A DNA stretch of 64,000 bases from Nemertoderma westbladi (Eukaryota; Xenacoelomorpha; Nemertodermatida; Nemertodermatidae): assembly GCA_032718475.1 (NCBI GenBank), contig JAUCBJ010008443.1, positions 1 through 64,000 of the forward strand, read 5' to 3'. Position 1 is the first letter of the stretch; every line of letters begins with the position of its first letter. The translations under genes were made by a program, and so were the position numbers. The notes beneath the pieces were generated by a model. The model was not told where the DNA came from. It did no database searches and saw nothing but the letters and a program-made list of their open reading frames with translations. Below, one piece after another: positions 46,235-55,763 of the stretch.

Positions 46235-48272
46235 AAAAAGTCATTTTCAGTCTTTTACTTAAACTGCTGCAGCCTACCTTTTAATTTTGATTCGATTGAC
46301 ACCTTTCTCCAAACTCCAAATTTTAAATTTGACATACTAACCTTTACCGTGACCTTTTTAATGCCGATTCCCCATTAGGTCTTTTTAAATTTGATGGTTA
46401 TCATGATAAACCAATTCTTTGCAATAGGCAGACTGGAAATACCAGACGCGGTGGTACTGGACGCGGTGGTACTGGACGCGGTGGTACTGGACGCGGTGGT
46501 ACTGGACGCGGTGGTACTGGACGCGGTGGTACTGGACGCGGTGGTACTGGACGCGGTGGTACTGGACGTGGTGGTACTGGACGTGGTGGTACTGGACGCG
46601 GTGGTACTGGACGCGGTGGTACTGGGCGTGGTGGTACTGGACGCGGTGGTACTGGACGCGGTGGTACTGGATGTGGTAGTACTGGACGCGGTGGTACTGG
46701 ACGCGGTGGTACTGGACGCGGTGGTACTGGATGTGGTGGTACTGGACGCGGTGGTACTGGACGTGGTGGTACTGGACGTGGTGGTACTGGACGCGGTGGT
46801 ACTGGACGCGGTGGTACTGGATGTGGTGGTACTGGACGCGGTGGTACTGGACGCGGTGGTACTGAACGTGGCGGTACTGGACGCGGTGGTACTGGACGCG
46901 GTGGTACTGGACGCGGTGGTACTGGACGTGGCGGTACTGGACGCGGTGGTACTGGACGTGGTGGTACTGGACGTGGTGGTACTGGACGCGGTGGTACTGG
47001 ACGCGGTGGTACTGGATGTGGTGGTACTGGACGCGGTGGTACTGGACGCGGTGGTACTGAACGTGGCGGTACTGGACGCGGTGGTACTGGACGCGGTGGT
47101 ACTGGACGCGGTGGTACTGGACGTGGCGGTACTGGACGCGGTGGTACTGGACGCGGTAGTACTGGATGTGGTGGTACTGGACGCGGTGGTACTGGACGCG
47201 GTGGTACTGGACGTGGTGGTACTGGACGTGGTGGTACTGGACGCGGTGGTACTGGACGCGGTGGTACTGGATGTGGTGGTACTGGACGCGGTGGTACTGG
47301 ACGCGGTGGTACTGGACGCGGTGGTACTGGATGTGGTGGTACTGGACGCGGTGGTACTGGACGCGGTGGTACTGGACGTGGCGGTACTGGACGCGGTGGT
47401 ACTGGACTCGGTGGTACTGCTATTTATGTTAGCTACTCATTGGAAATGGCCGAATGTCCCGAGTTCCAGATTGCAGGCCTTGAAAATTCTGGGGTTAAAA
47501 TCGCCAGACCTGGATTCAAATATATTACAAAAGGCACAATTTACCGCACCGATGCTATTTCACCAGCTGACTTCAAAATTTTACTTAACTCTACACTTAA
47601 CAAACTTACAAACAAAAACTTAGATACTATTATTACTGGAGATATTAATATTGACTTACTGAAAATTAAAAACACACAGAAAGATTACATTAACTTACTA
47701 CTGTAAATTCTTACGGTTTTATACAAATACTCAATCACCCAACTCGAATTGATCCTAAACATAATTCTGAAACACTTCTCGACCATATAATCACAAACAT
47801 CAACTCCTCTGTCTCTAATGCGGGCTCATTCAATTGTAAAATTGGAAACTCCGACCACCAAGCCACCTTCATAGTTATACAAAAGTCTAATTGTATTTTT
47901 AACGAACACAAACCACGCACTACCTTTGACTTTTCTAAATTTAGTGAACGCGCCTTTCTTCTTCATTAAGACAGACACTATCTGGACTTACACCGACAAT
48001 GCTATACCTCCCCGCACTAAATTCGACACTTTTCACAAAGACCTCACAAGAATTTGTACATCACATTTACCGACGAAACCGCTTACTCATAAGACTCGAC
48101 CCCTTAAACCGTGGCTATCTGAAAACTTACTAAAATCTATTCGGACAAAGGACAAACTATACCGTAACTACCTGAAAAACCGAACCGACACTAACCGACA
48201 ACTCTTTACGTCATACCGCAACCGTTTAACTTCCACTCTTAGGGCCGCGGAAAAAACTTTTTTCCCAACAAT
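46235..48272 (+). pseudogene. LINE-B endonuclease domain, interrupted by a 15-bp array
   Basis: The start reads FSVFYLNCCSLPFNFDSIDT and FKFDILTFTVTFL. The catalytic Glu of the usual TETFL motif is Val here, and one base is missing just after it. The frame resumes as GLFKFDGYHDKPILCNRQTG and enters the GRGGT repeat. After the array come AIYVSYSLEW, IITGDINIDLLK (the GDxN motif), ETLLDHIITN and GNSDHQATF (the SDH motif), spread over different frames. A linker with HKTRPLKPWLSENLLKSI leads to the RT. Missense, frameshifts and a 975-bp insertion of repeat make it non-functional. Confidence 0.78.
46445..47419. repeat. 15-bp tandem array, 65 units, inside LINE-B endonuclease
   Basis: GACGCGGTGGTACTG is repeated for exactly 975 bp (65 units). 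In the endonuclease frame each unit is Gly-Arg-Gly-Gly-Thr. Variants include GACGTGG, GATGTGG, GGCGG and GGTAG. A variant GAACGTGGCGG occurs at 46864 and 47059, 195 bp (13 units) apart, showing block duplication. The array starts from RRGGTG in the normal protein line and ends into GGTAIYV. Confidence 0.95.
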
Positions 48273-48992
48273 TTGACCTCCAATAACATCCGCAAGACTT
48301 GGTCCATTATTAATTCCGCCCTGCACAAATCGTCTTCCAAATGTTCCCCTAAAAAATTGATTAGTAAAACAAACAATGAAACTCAAATCATTTCAGATCC
48401 TAAAGAAATAGCTGAAAAATTTAACAGTCACTTTGCAACCGTTGGATCGTCATTACAGAACACGCTACCCCACAGGCCTACTTCCTCCCCCTTCGTCATA
48501 TTTCTCACACTCGCGCGAATTCCTTTTGCCTCTCTGAAACCTCTCAAATTGAGATCCAATACAAAATTCTCAACCTGAAATTAAATTATAGCTCCAATGA
48601 CCCCTTTCCACTAAAACTCATAAGACTGGCCGCTGAACCTCTTTCTTACCTTTTATACAATCTTTTTAATCTTTCTATTGTCCACGGTTTCTTTCCGGAT
48701 TCCTTAAAAACTGCCAAAGTGATTCCTATTTACAAATCCGATGATATAACTGATCCCAACAATTACCGCCCCATATCTCTCTTACCTATTATCAGTAAAA
48801 TTCTAGAACAAATTCTTAACGACCAATTGCAAACCTACCTTGCAAAATACAACATTATTTCCTCATCTCAATATGGTTTCCGCAATAAGACTTCTACTTC
48901 GCACGCCTTACTCTCCATCACTAAAAAATTATATGCCATGCTTTATTCCCACCAATCAATTTGTGCCGTATATATTGATTCCCACCAATCAA
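48273..48992 (+). pseudogene. LINE-B reverse transcriptase, N-terminal half
   Basis: Frames read RKTWSIINSALHKSSSK, SDPKEIAEKFNSHFATVG, then after a frame change DPFPLKLIRLAAEPLSYLLY, TAKVIPIYKSDDITDPNNYR, ISKILEQILNDQL and ISSSQYGFRNKTSTSHAL. These are RT motifs up to the point before the first catalytic Asp (AVYID). The sequence then breaks into RTE copy 2. A 15-bp segment, ATTCCCACCAATCAA, occurs at 48944 and again at 48978 beside the junction. Confidence 0.82.
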
Positions 48993-50532
48993 CTACTACT
49001 ACTAGTATCGACATGCTGCATTGCAGCTGCATTTTTAAGCATGCTGTGTCGGCTTGTCGACAAAATTGCGCCGCCACAACTCCGTATCACCCATGACATT
49101 TGCTAGATCATCCGCATCTTCAAGGTCAGTGTCCTTTAAGATGCGTTGCAAGAAAGTCATGGGCTGTCCACCATGCCTATTCACTCCATGAGGCTGCCAA
49201 AGTACAAGATTATGCACTGGCTGGTCCTCACGGCGAAAGCAATGTCCTGCAAAGCGGAGGTGGCTTTGTTCTAGTGTCAAGCTTGGGGGAACCAATGAGA
49301 CACCTCCAATGTTATATAGTGTCTGATTAGAGCATTGTACTTGACACATAGAACCCGGCGTAGCATTCTTGTGAATGTGCCATCCAGAGATTTGGTGTCC
49401 TCAACAGTTAGAGCCCAGCATGGACTCCCATAGAGGAGTACTGGAACTACTGCTGCTCTAAATAATCGGACCTTAAGTTTCCGATTAATTCTCGGTGACT
49501 TCCAAATCCTGGAAAGCCTATTCAAGGCTGCCCAAGGCTACCCCTTACGTATTCGAAGGTCCTCACCTGACTTCCGGATCCATGATCCCAGGTAGCAGAA
49601 GTCGTCCACATGCTCAAGCATACCATCCTTTGAGCTTATGCTCATCCGATCAGAGACTTGCTGAGGACTTTCAAAGTTAACTGTCAAAATTTTGGTCTTT
49701 CTGGAGTTAATAAAAAGACCAACACTAGAAGCAGCATGTTCTAATGAGCTGAGGAGCCGTTGGGCTCCCTCTAGTGATTCTGAGAGTACTCCTAAGTCAT
49801 CAGCAAAGTCTAGATCAGTAAGGTACTTGGCAGGATTTCCTCGACTTCTGGAGCCAGTAGGTGGAGGAGTTATCATCACCCCATCATCATTATGATGATC
49901 TAAGGACATGCGTAGAACATAGTCTGCCACAATTATGAACAAGAATGGTGCAAGTGTGTCTCCCTGGAGGACGCCCCATAACACTTCAAATGGTTCTGTG
50001 TCACCGTCAACAGTAGACAGAAATGTTGTCGAACCATCGTATAATGATCTGATTGCTGCAATAATTTCATCAGGAATCCCATATAATGAAAGTATGCTGA
50101 ACATACGTGAGCGAGAGACTGAATCAAAGGCCTTGAAGAAGTCAACAAAGATAACAGCCAGATGCCTGTCTTTCTTTTTTGATAACTCTTCAATTATCCT
50201 TATAAGTGCCAAAATGGGCTTCATGGTCCCACGACCTTTACGGAACCCATTCTGATTTCCACGGAGCAGTCTCTCAATGGGATCCCTGATGCGATTTAAT
50301 ATAATTATATTGTATAGCTTTGCAGCAATCGAGATCAATGAGATTCCCCGAAAAGAACCATAGAGTGTTAGGTTGACCTTCTTGGGAACTGGCACCAACT
50401 TGTTTGTTTTCATTTCTTGTGGGACTCTTGTTGTTCGGTACATGTCTACTATGATAGGATAGATGAGCTTTAAACACTCAGGTATTTTAAAGACCTCAGG
50501 GGGAACACCATCTACTCTACTAGCATGATTGG
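48993..50532 (-). pseudogene. RTE copy 2: 5'-truncated, minus strand
   Basis: This copy matches copy 1 from the region of VDGVPPEVFK to the 3' tail, which on the plus strand is (CTA)n at 48993. It keeps the RT core (FVDFFKAFDSV, LQGDTLAPFLF, FADDLGVLSES). A TAG at 49538-49540 falls where copy 1 has GKAWAALNR, and a small deletion near 49340 (ALIRHYITL in place of AHISNQTLYNI) shifts the frame. It is a dead, 5'-truncated insertion whose truncated end lies 140 bp upstream of dynein exon c. Confidence 0.92.
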
Positions 50533-50615
50533 CTCCAACTGTACTCTGATCAGTATTGCAAGAAACGACGACATTAGTCGAATGCTAAAGAATCTATCAA
50601 TGATTTTGCATGACA

Positions 50616-50680
50616 TTTTTGTACTTGTAGGTGTTACCTTTGTACTTGTAGGTGTTACCTTTGTACTTGTAGGTGTTACC
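50616..50680 (+). repeat. 21-bp triplication of the exon c 3' splice acceptor
   Basis: TTTGTACTTGTAG followed by GTGTTACC is present three times in a row. AG dinucleotides end at 50630, 50651 and 50672. The last is the true acceptor, because GTGTTACCTTTGAAG continues into the dynein reading frame (VLPLK). Using either earlier acceptor would add seven or fourteen codons that contain an in-frame TAG. Confidence 0.9.
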
Positions 50681-50792
50681 TTTGAAGGCGGGTCTTATAA
50701 TCCAAGAAAAACGTCTAGAAAAGGCCAACAGCGATCTTGCGACAGCTCAAACAACTCTTGATGCTAAAGAAGCGGAATTAGCTATTGTGAGG
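50673..50792 (+). CDS. DNAH5/8: Axonemal dynein heavy chain, exon c (second stalk helix)
   Basis: This is a 40-codon exon after ACTTGTAG and before GTGAGTAT, phase 0 at both ends. It encodes VLPLKAGLIIQEKRLEKANS and DLATAQTTLDAKEAELAIVR. It directly continues exon b (INKE then VLPLK), as in DNAH5/DNAH8 proteins, and forms the return helix of the stalk coiled coil that couples the microtubule-binding tip to the AAA ring. The reading frame stays open past the donor to 51119, into a LINE fragment, so retention of this intron would not stop translation at once. Confidence 0.93.
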
Positions 50793-50874
50793 GTGAGTAT
50801 TATAATTAAATATAAATGTATTAGTACAATATCAGTATTAGTACTATTAATTATTCATCCATCATATTCAGCCA

Positions 50875-51050
50875 TCAGTCGAAAATTTATCACCGCGATA
50901 TGGGCCATACTAGCAATAAACTTTGTTTGTATATGTATTGGGATTTATGTTCTGGGACCGATCACACAGACCATTGGAGTTATTCAAGGTGACAAGCTAT
51001 CCCCTCTCTTATTCACTTTATTTGTTTCCGACCTCCCTGCAGTTATTATA
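50875..51050 (+). pseudogene. Short LINE reverse transcriptase fragment in the intron
   Basis: In the same frame as exon c, the intron reads RKFITAIWAILAINFV, then GPITQTIGVIQGDKLSPLLF and TLFVSDLP. IQGDKLSPLLF is the RT motif following the palm's first aspartate region (usually QGDxLSPLLF). It belongs to a LINE type different from the other elements here, is only about 58 codons long and is a relic. Confidence 0.65.
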
Positions 51051-51119
51051 TATATATATATCCCGGATTACGCCCCGGTGGCTATTATTGGTAAAATGGT
51101 CTGGCTTAGAGAGTCATAA

Positions 51120-52224
51120 TTATAGACATGTGGTAAATATAGACAGATGGTTAACATACAATTCCAGTTAAAATTGACGATATACGATATAGGGACAATA
51201 TAAGTGGTTTTAACATGTAAAATGGCAGAACTTATAGAGGAACATGTGGTAAATAAAAATTAAAAAGTTGGTGAAAGGGTAACACCAGGACTTCTAAAAT
51301 AATATGAAATGCACCAATCCTGTTAAAATAATGACTATAGTGTATATACTATATGGTGGCGTACATCATTGTGCTTTAGGTAAAATGGTAGGAAATATAT
51401 TATGGTAAGACCAAGGATATATCCATTAAATATATAAAAGATAAGTTAATTGGGGGTAGTAGCGTTTAGTGTTTTGTTTATGGTGTCTATGTCTAAATAT
51501 ATAATGCTAGCCATACATATTGGTGGTAGTAGCGTTTAGTGTTTTGTTTACGGTGTCTATGTCTAAATATGTAATGCTGGGCAATACATAGATAGAATTG
51601 GTGATATACCAGTATTATGAAGATTGTCAACGACGTAATTTGAAAAAGCAAATATAGCAACATTCATGAAAGGTGGTGTCTAGCAACTTTATATAAATTT
51701 ATGGAATAGATTCAGAATAATTCAGAAAATAATTCAGAATAATTGCACATAAATTGCAGATATTTATTACACCATGTATGTTCGCTGGGGCGGACGCTGA
51801 TCCATAGTCGGAGTTATCTATTATACACTAGAGAGCTGACTGCTTAGTAGTTCTCTGGTAATTATTTCACATTATAGTTTTGATGTAATTAAGGCATTTC
51901 TTATAAATTCGTCGAAATAATTATTATTTCTAAAAAAATATAACATATTCAGCCTATTCAGATTATATATCAGTAGCTTATTGTTACTCAACTATGTGTA
52001 GTGTTAAAAATACCATAATTTGTATAGATCCATTGTATTTAAACACAATTTATTATACACAATAGATAGAAGACGGCTTTCAAAAGATACGGTATTCTTT
52101 GATATTAAATAATTAGCTGGGATATGCTATTATATCAAGTAATTAGATGTGCTTACAGAATCATGATATAATACTAAATTACCTTTGGCGACACGATGCT
52201 GTATGAACCTGATAGCGAACTGAC
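51120..52224. other. AT-rich dynein intron with a 70-bp duplication
   Basis: No exon is visible. GGTAGTAGCGTTTAGTGTTT and the following 50 bp occur twice in tandem at 51455 and 51525, a 70-bp period. The missing dynein exon between exons c and d was looked for here and not found. Confidence 0.6.
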
Positions 52225-52769
52225 ACAGTTCGGGATGCGAGCAGACACTGTTCTGGGTGCGAAAAGAAACACAGTTCGGGGTGCGAGCGGACACTGTTCT
52301 GGGTGCGAAAAGAAACACAGTTCGGGGTGCGAGCGGACACTGTTCTGGGTGCGAAAAGAAACACAGTTCGGGGTGCGAGCGGACACTGTTCTGGGTGCGA
52401 AAAGAAACACAGTTCGGGGTGCGAGCGGACACTGTTCTGGGTGCAAAAAGAAACACAGTTCGGGGTGCGAGCGGACACTGTTCTGGGTGCGAAAAGAAAC
52501 ACAGTTCGGGGTGCGAGCGGACACTGTTCTGGGTGCGAAAAGAAACACAGTTCGGGATGCGAGCGGACACTGTTCTGGGTGCGAAAAGAAACACAGTTCG
52601 GGGTGCGAGCGGACACTGTTCTGGGTGCGAAAAGAAACACAGTTCGGGGTGCGAGCGGACACTGTTCTGGGTGCGAAAAGAAACACAGTTCGGGATGCGA
52701 GCGGACACTGTTCTGGGTGCGAAAAGAAACACTGTTCGGGATGCGAGCGGACACTGTTCTGGGTGCGAA
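52225..52769. repeat. 46-bp satellite, about 12 units, built of two 23-bp halves
   Basis: Each unit is ACAGTTCGGG(G/A)TGCGAGC then GGACACTGTTCTGGGTGCGA then AAAGAAAC. The two halves share C(A/T)GTTC(G/T)GGGTGCGA, so the unit is an old 23-bp dimer. The twelfth unit is cut at the (CTA)n tail of RTE copy 3. Confidence 0.95.
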
Positions 52770-55763
52770 CTACTACTACTAGGATCGGCATGCTGCATTG
52801 CAGCTGCATTTTTAAGAATGCTGTGCCGGCTTGTCAACAAAATTGCGCCGCCACAACTCCCTATCACCCATGACATTTGCTAGATCAGCCGCATCTTTAA
52901 GGCCAGTGTCCTTTAAGATGCGTCTCAAGAAAGTCATGGGCTGTCCACCTTGCTTATTCACTCCATGAGGCTGCCAAAGTACAAGATTATGCACTGGCTG
53001 GTCCTCACGGCGAAAGCAATGTCCTGCAAAGCGGAGGCGATTTTGTTCTAGTGTCAAGCTTGGGGGAACCAATGAGACACCTCCAATGTTATATAGTGTA
53101 TGGTTGGAGATGTGTGCATTGTACTTGACACAATGTACCCGGCGTAGCATTCTTGTGAATGTGCCATCCAGAGATTTGGTGTCCTCAGCAGTTAGAGCCC
53201 AGCATGGACTCCCGTAGAGGAGTACTGGGACTACTGCTGCTCTAAATAATCGGACCTTAAATTTCCGATTAATTCTAGGTGACTTCCAAATCCTGGAAAG
53301 CCTATTCAAGGCTGCCCATGCCTTTCCCTTACGTATTCGAAGGTCCTCACCTGACTTCCGGATCCATGATCCCAGGTAACAGAAGTCGTCCACATGCTCA
53401 AGCATACCATCCTTTGAGCTTATGCTCATCCGATCAGAGACTTGCTGAGGACTTTCAAAGTTAACTGTCAGAATTTTGGTCTTTCTGGAGTTAATAAAAA
53501 GACCAACACTAGAAGCAGCATGTTCTAATGAGCTGAGGAGCCGCTGGGCTCCCTCTAATGATTCTGAGAGTACTCCTAAGTCATCAGCAAAGTCTAGATC
53601 AGTTAGGTACTTGGCAGGATTTCCTCGACTTCTGGAGCCAGTAGGTGGAGTTATCATTACCCCATCATCATTATGATGATCTAAGGACATGCGTAGAACA
53701 TAGCCAACCACAATAATGAACAAGAATGGTGCAAGTGTGTCTCCTTGGAGGACACCCCATAACACTTCAAATGGTTCTGTGTCACCGTCAACAGTAGACA
53801 CAAATGTTGTCGAACCATCGTATACTGATCTGATTGCTGCAATAATTTCATCAGGAATCCCATATAATGAAAGTATGCTGAACATACGTGAGCGAGAGAC
53901 TGAATCAAAGGCCTTGAAGAAGTCAACAAAGATAACAGCCAGATGCCTGTCTTTCTTTTTTGATAACTCTTCAATTATCCTTCTAAGTGCCAAAATGGGC
54001 TCCATGGTCCCACGACCTTTACGGAACCCATTCTGATTTCCACGTAGCAGTCTCTCAATGGGATCCCTGATGCGATTTAATAGAATTCTATTGTATAGTT
54101 TTGCAGCAATCGAGATCAATGAGATTCCCCGAAAAGAACCATAGAGTGTTAGGTTGCCCTTCTTGGGAACTGGCACCAACTTATTTGTTTTCATTTCTTG
54201 TGGGACTCTTGTTGTACGGTACATGTCTACTATGATGGGATAGATGAGCTTTAAACACTCAGGTATTTTAAAGACCTCAGGGGGAACACCATCTACTCCA
54301 CTGGCACGATTGGTCTTAATGCTCTTTGCAGCAGCCTTCACTTCTGCAAAGGAGATATCGCCAATGGGAATATCTGGGAGTACAGACTCAGACACTTTTA
54401 CTTCTATAAAGTTATCAGGCAATACCCTGTCATTATTGAGGAGCTTTTCGAAGTGGGCTTTCCAACCATTGAGGCGATCGGCTGGTGATTCAGCCTTAAC
54501 CTTGGTGGTTGGTTGGCTTTTCCGCCCAGTAAGCAGATTGATCGATTTCCATGCCTGGGATGATTGCCTGCTGTCGTCAGCATCATTGATGGCATCAACC
54601 TGTTGGTTTATTAGCTCCTGTAGATTAACAGAGTACTGCCTGTTCAGGGACCTAGATGCAGCTTTAACTGCATTCTTGGCCGCTGTAGTCTGTTTGAGTC
54701 GGGACTCTTTCTGCACCTTATGAAGGTCATTTCGGCACTTCTGAATTTTGTTGTCAGTCCAGGGGGTCCTTTTCCTGTTTCGAGGGTATACAGGAACTGT
54801 TTCTGCAGCTGCTAACTTAACTGCTTCTGTAAAGGCAGTATAGCCCTCACAGTTATCTGCCGCCTCAGAGGCAAGAGCCTCATACCTGTTGCTCAGCTGT
54901 AGTGTGAAGCTGGATCTCACACTTGGCTGGTGCAACAGAGAGGACCAGTCATGTCGTGGCAAGGCAGATTTCGTTGTTCTGCTAGCACGCAGACTAAGTC
55001 TTACCTTGGCCACAATAAGGCGGTGATCACTGGAGAAGGGTCGAAGTGTAAATGCATTACAGTCTTGTATAGAGCTCCTGTATTTCCTACGAAACAGAAT
55101 ATGGTCTATCTGGGACTTGTGACCACTGGGTCCACTATGAGTCCATAGCTTTCCAGTTCGCTTCTTAAACTGGGTTCCAGCCGAAAACAATCCATTTCCA
55201 GAGATAAAATCCTGAAGATGGACAGCATTTCGGTTAACACTATTGCTATAGACCCAGGGCGATGTAGGTGATTGATGCAGACTTGCATTAAAGTCTCCCA
55301 GGAATGTTAAGAATGCATGCTGATCCACTCCATCAGTTGCTGCTTGTAGATTGTGGTAGAAATTTTCCACCTCCTCTACAGGGGCAACACTAGTTGGAGA
55401 GTAGCACACAATCAGAACCACCTTAGGAAACTTCTTAGCCAGTCTTCCAGAACATGAGAAGTGGCAACGGATGATGCGGTTAGAGATTTGGTCTATTTTG
55501 TCCAATGCTGCATGTGCAGTTGGATTCATCAATAGACCAATTCCACCATTGCCACTATCATCTGCAGACGCGAGGGCGAGTCGCCAACCGCCCCCCATGT
55601 CCTTAATCAGAACCTCATCAGTCTGTCCAGTCTGCATTCGGTGCTCTTGAACACCCACTGCACTAAGAGAAAGCTTATCTGCCAAGGCAGTCAGCTCACC
55701 TTGTCGCATTGGGGACCCGAGTGTTAGGGTGTTTACTGAGGCTAGTCTAGTGACTTGCCTCAG
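52770..55763 (-). mobile_element. RTE copy 3: nearly full-length, minus strand
   Basis: This copy runs from the (CTA)n tail at 52770 to LRQVTRLASVN at 55763, lacking only the 5' UTR and about the first 115 codons of copy 1. It abuts the oppositely oriented copy 4. Confidence 0.93.
52812..55763 (-). CDS. RTE endonuclease-reverse transcriptase, 5'-truncated but open
   Basis: About 983 codons are open from the endonuclease start to the natural stop. All endonuclease and RT motifs seen in copy 1 are present, including VQEHR, GDFNA, SDHR, FVDFFKAFDSV and FADDLGVL. By eye I count about 11 amino-acid differences from copy 1, for example VVGYVLR in place of VVDYVLR, so the copies are very close and insertion was recent. 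The N-terminal Pro-rich region is missing. The open frame extends a few codons beyond 55763 only into antisense of copy 4. It lacks its own 5' UTR, so independent activity is unlikely. Confidence 0.88.
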   Translation of the reverse strand: MRQVTRLASVNTLTLGSPMRQGELTALADKLSLSAVGVQEHRMQTGQTDEVLIKDMGGGWRLALASADDSGNGGIGLLMNPTAHAALDKIDQISNRIIRCHFSCSGRLAKKFPKVVLIVCYSPTSVAPVEEVENFYHNLQAATDGVDQHAFLTFLGDFNASLHQSPTSPWVYSNSVNRNAVHLQDFISGNGLFSAGTQFKKRTGKLWTHSGPSGHKSQIDHILFRRKYRSSIQDCNAFTLRPFSSDHRLIVAKVRLSLRASRTTKSALPRHDWSSLLHQPSVRSSFTLQLSNRYEALASEAADNCEGYTAFTEAVKLAAAETVPVYPRNRKRTPWTDNKIQKCRNDLHKVQKESRLKQTTAAKNAVKAASRSLNRQYSVNLQELINQQVDAINDADDSRQSSQAWKSINLLTGRKSQPTTKVKAESPADRLNGWKAHFEKLLNNDRVLPDNFIEVKVSESVLPDIPIGDISFAEVKAAAKSIKTNRASGVDGVPPEVFKIPECLKLIYPIIVDMYRTTRVPQEMKTNKLVPVPKKGNLTLYGSFRGISLISIAAKLYNRILLNRIRDPIERLLRGNQNGFRKGRGTMEPILALRRIIEELSKKKDRHLAVIFVDFFKAFDSVSRSRMFSILSLYGIPDEIIAAIRSVYDGSTTFVSTVDGDTEPFEVLWGVLQGDTLAPFLFIIVVGYVLRMSLDHHNDDGVMITPPTGSRSRGNPAKYLTDLDFADDLGVLSESLEGAQRLLSSLEHAASSVGLFINSRKTKILTVNFESPQQVSDRMSISSKDGMLEHVDDFCYLGSWIRKSGEDLRIRKGKAWAALNRLSRIWKSPRINRKFKVRLFRAAVVPVLLYGSPCWALTAEDTKSLDGTFTRMLRRVHCVKYNAHISNHTLYNIGGVSLVPPSLTLEQNRLRFAGHCFRREDQPVHNLVLWQPHGVNKQGGQPMTFLRRILKDTGLKDAADLANVMGDRELWRRNFVDKPAQHS

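Larger units (their letters stand above)
45897..48992 (+). mobile_element. LINE-B: decayed PHD-EN-RT non-LTR retrotransposon
   Basis: A plus-strand element cut at its left by the 56-bp satellite and at its right by RTE copy 2. The order is a PHD-type zinc finger segment, an AP-type endonuclease interrupted by a 15-bp tandem array, and the N-terminal half of a reverse transcriptase. The RT wording (VIPIYKSDDITDPNNYRPIS, LLPIISKILEQIL) resembles CR1/Jockey-like LINEs. The element is broken by frameshifts, a lost catalytic residue and the array, and its 3' half is missing. Confidence 0.82.

Noticed and set aside
52130-52883. Long frames on both strands across the 46-bp satellite
   Set aside because: Both strands are open only because of the repeat. 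No conserved domain is present.
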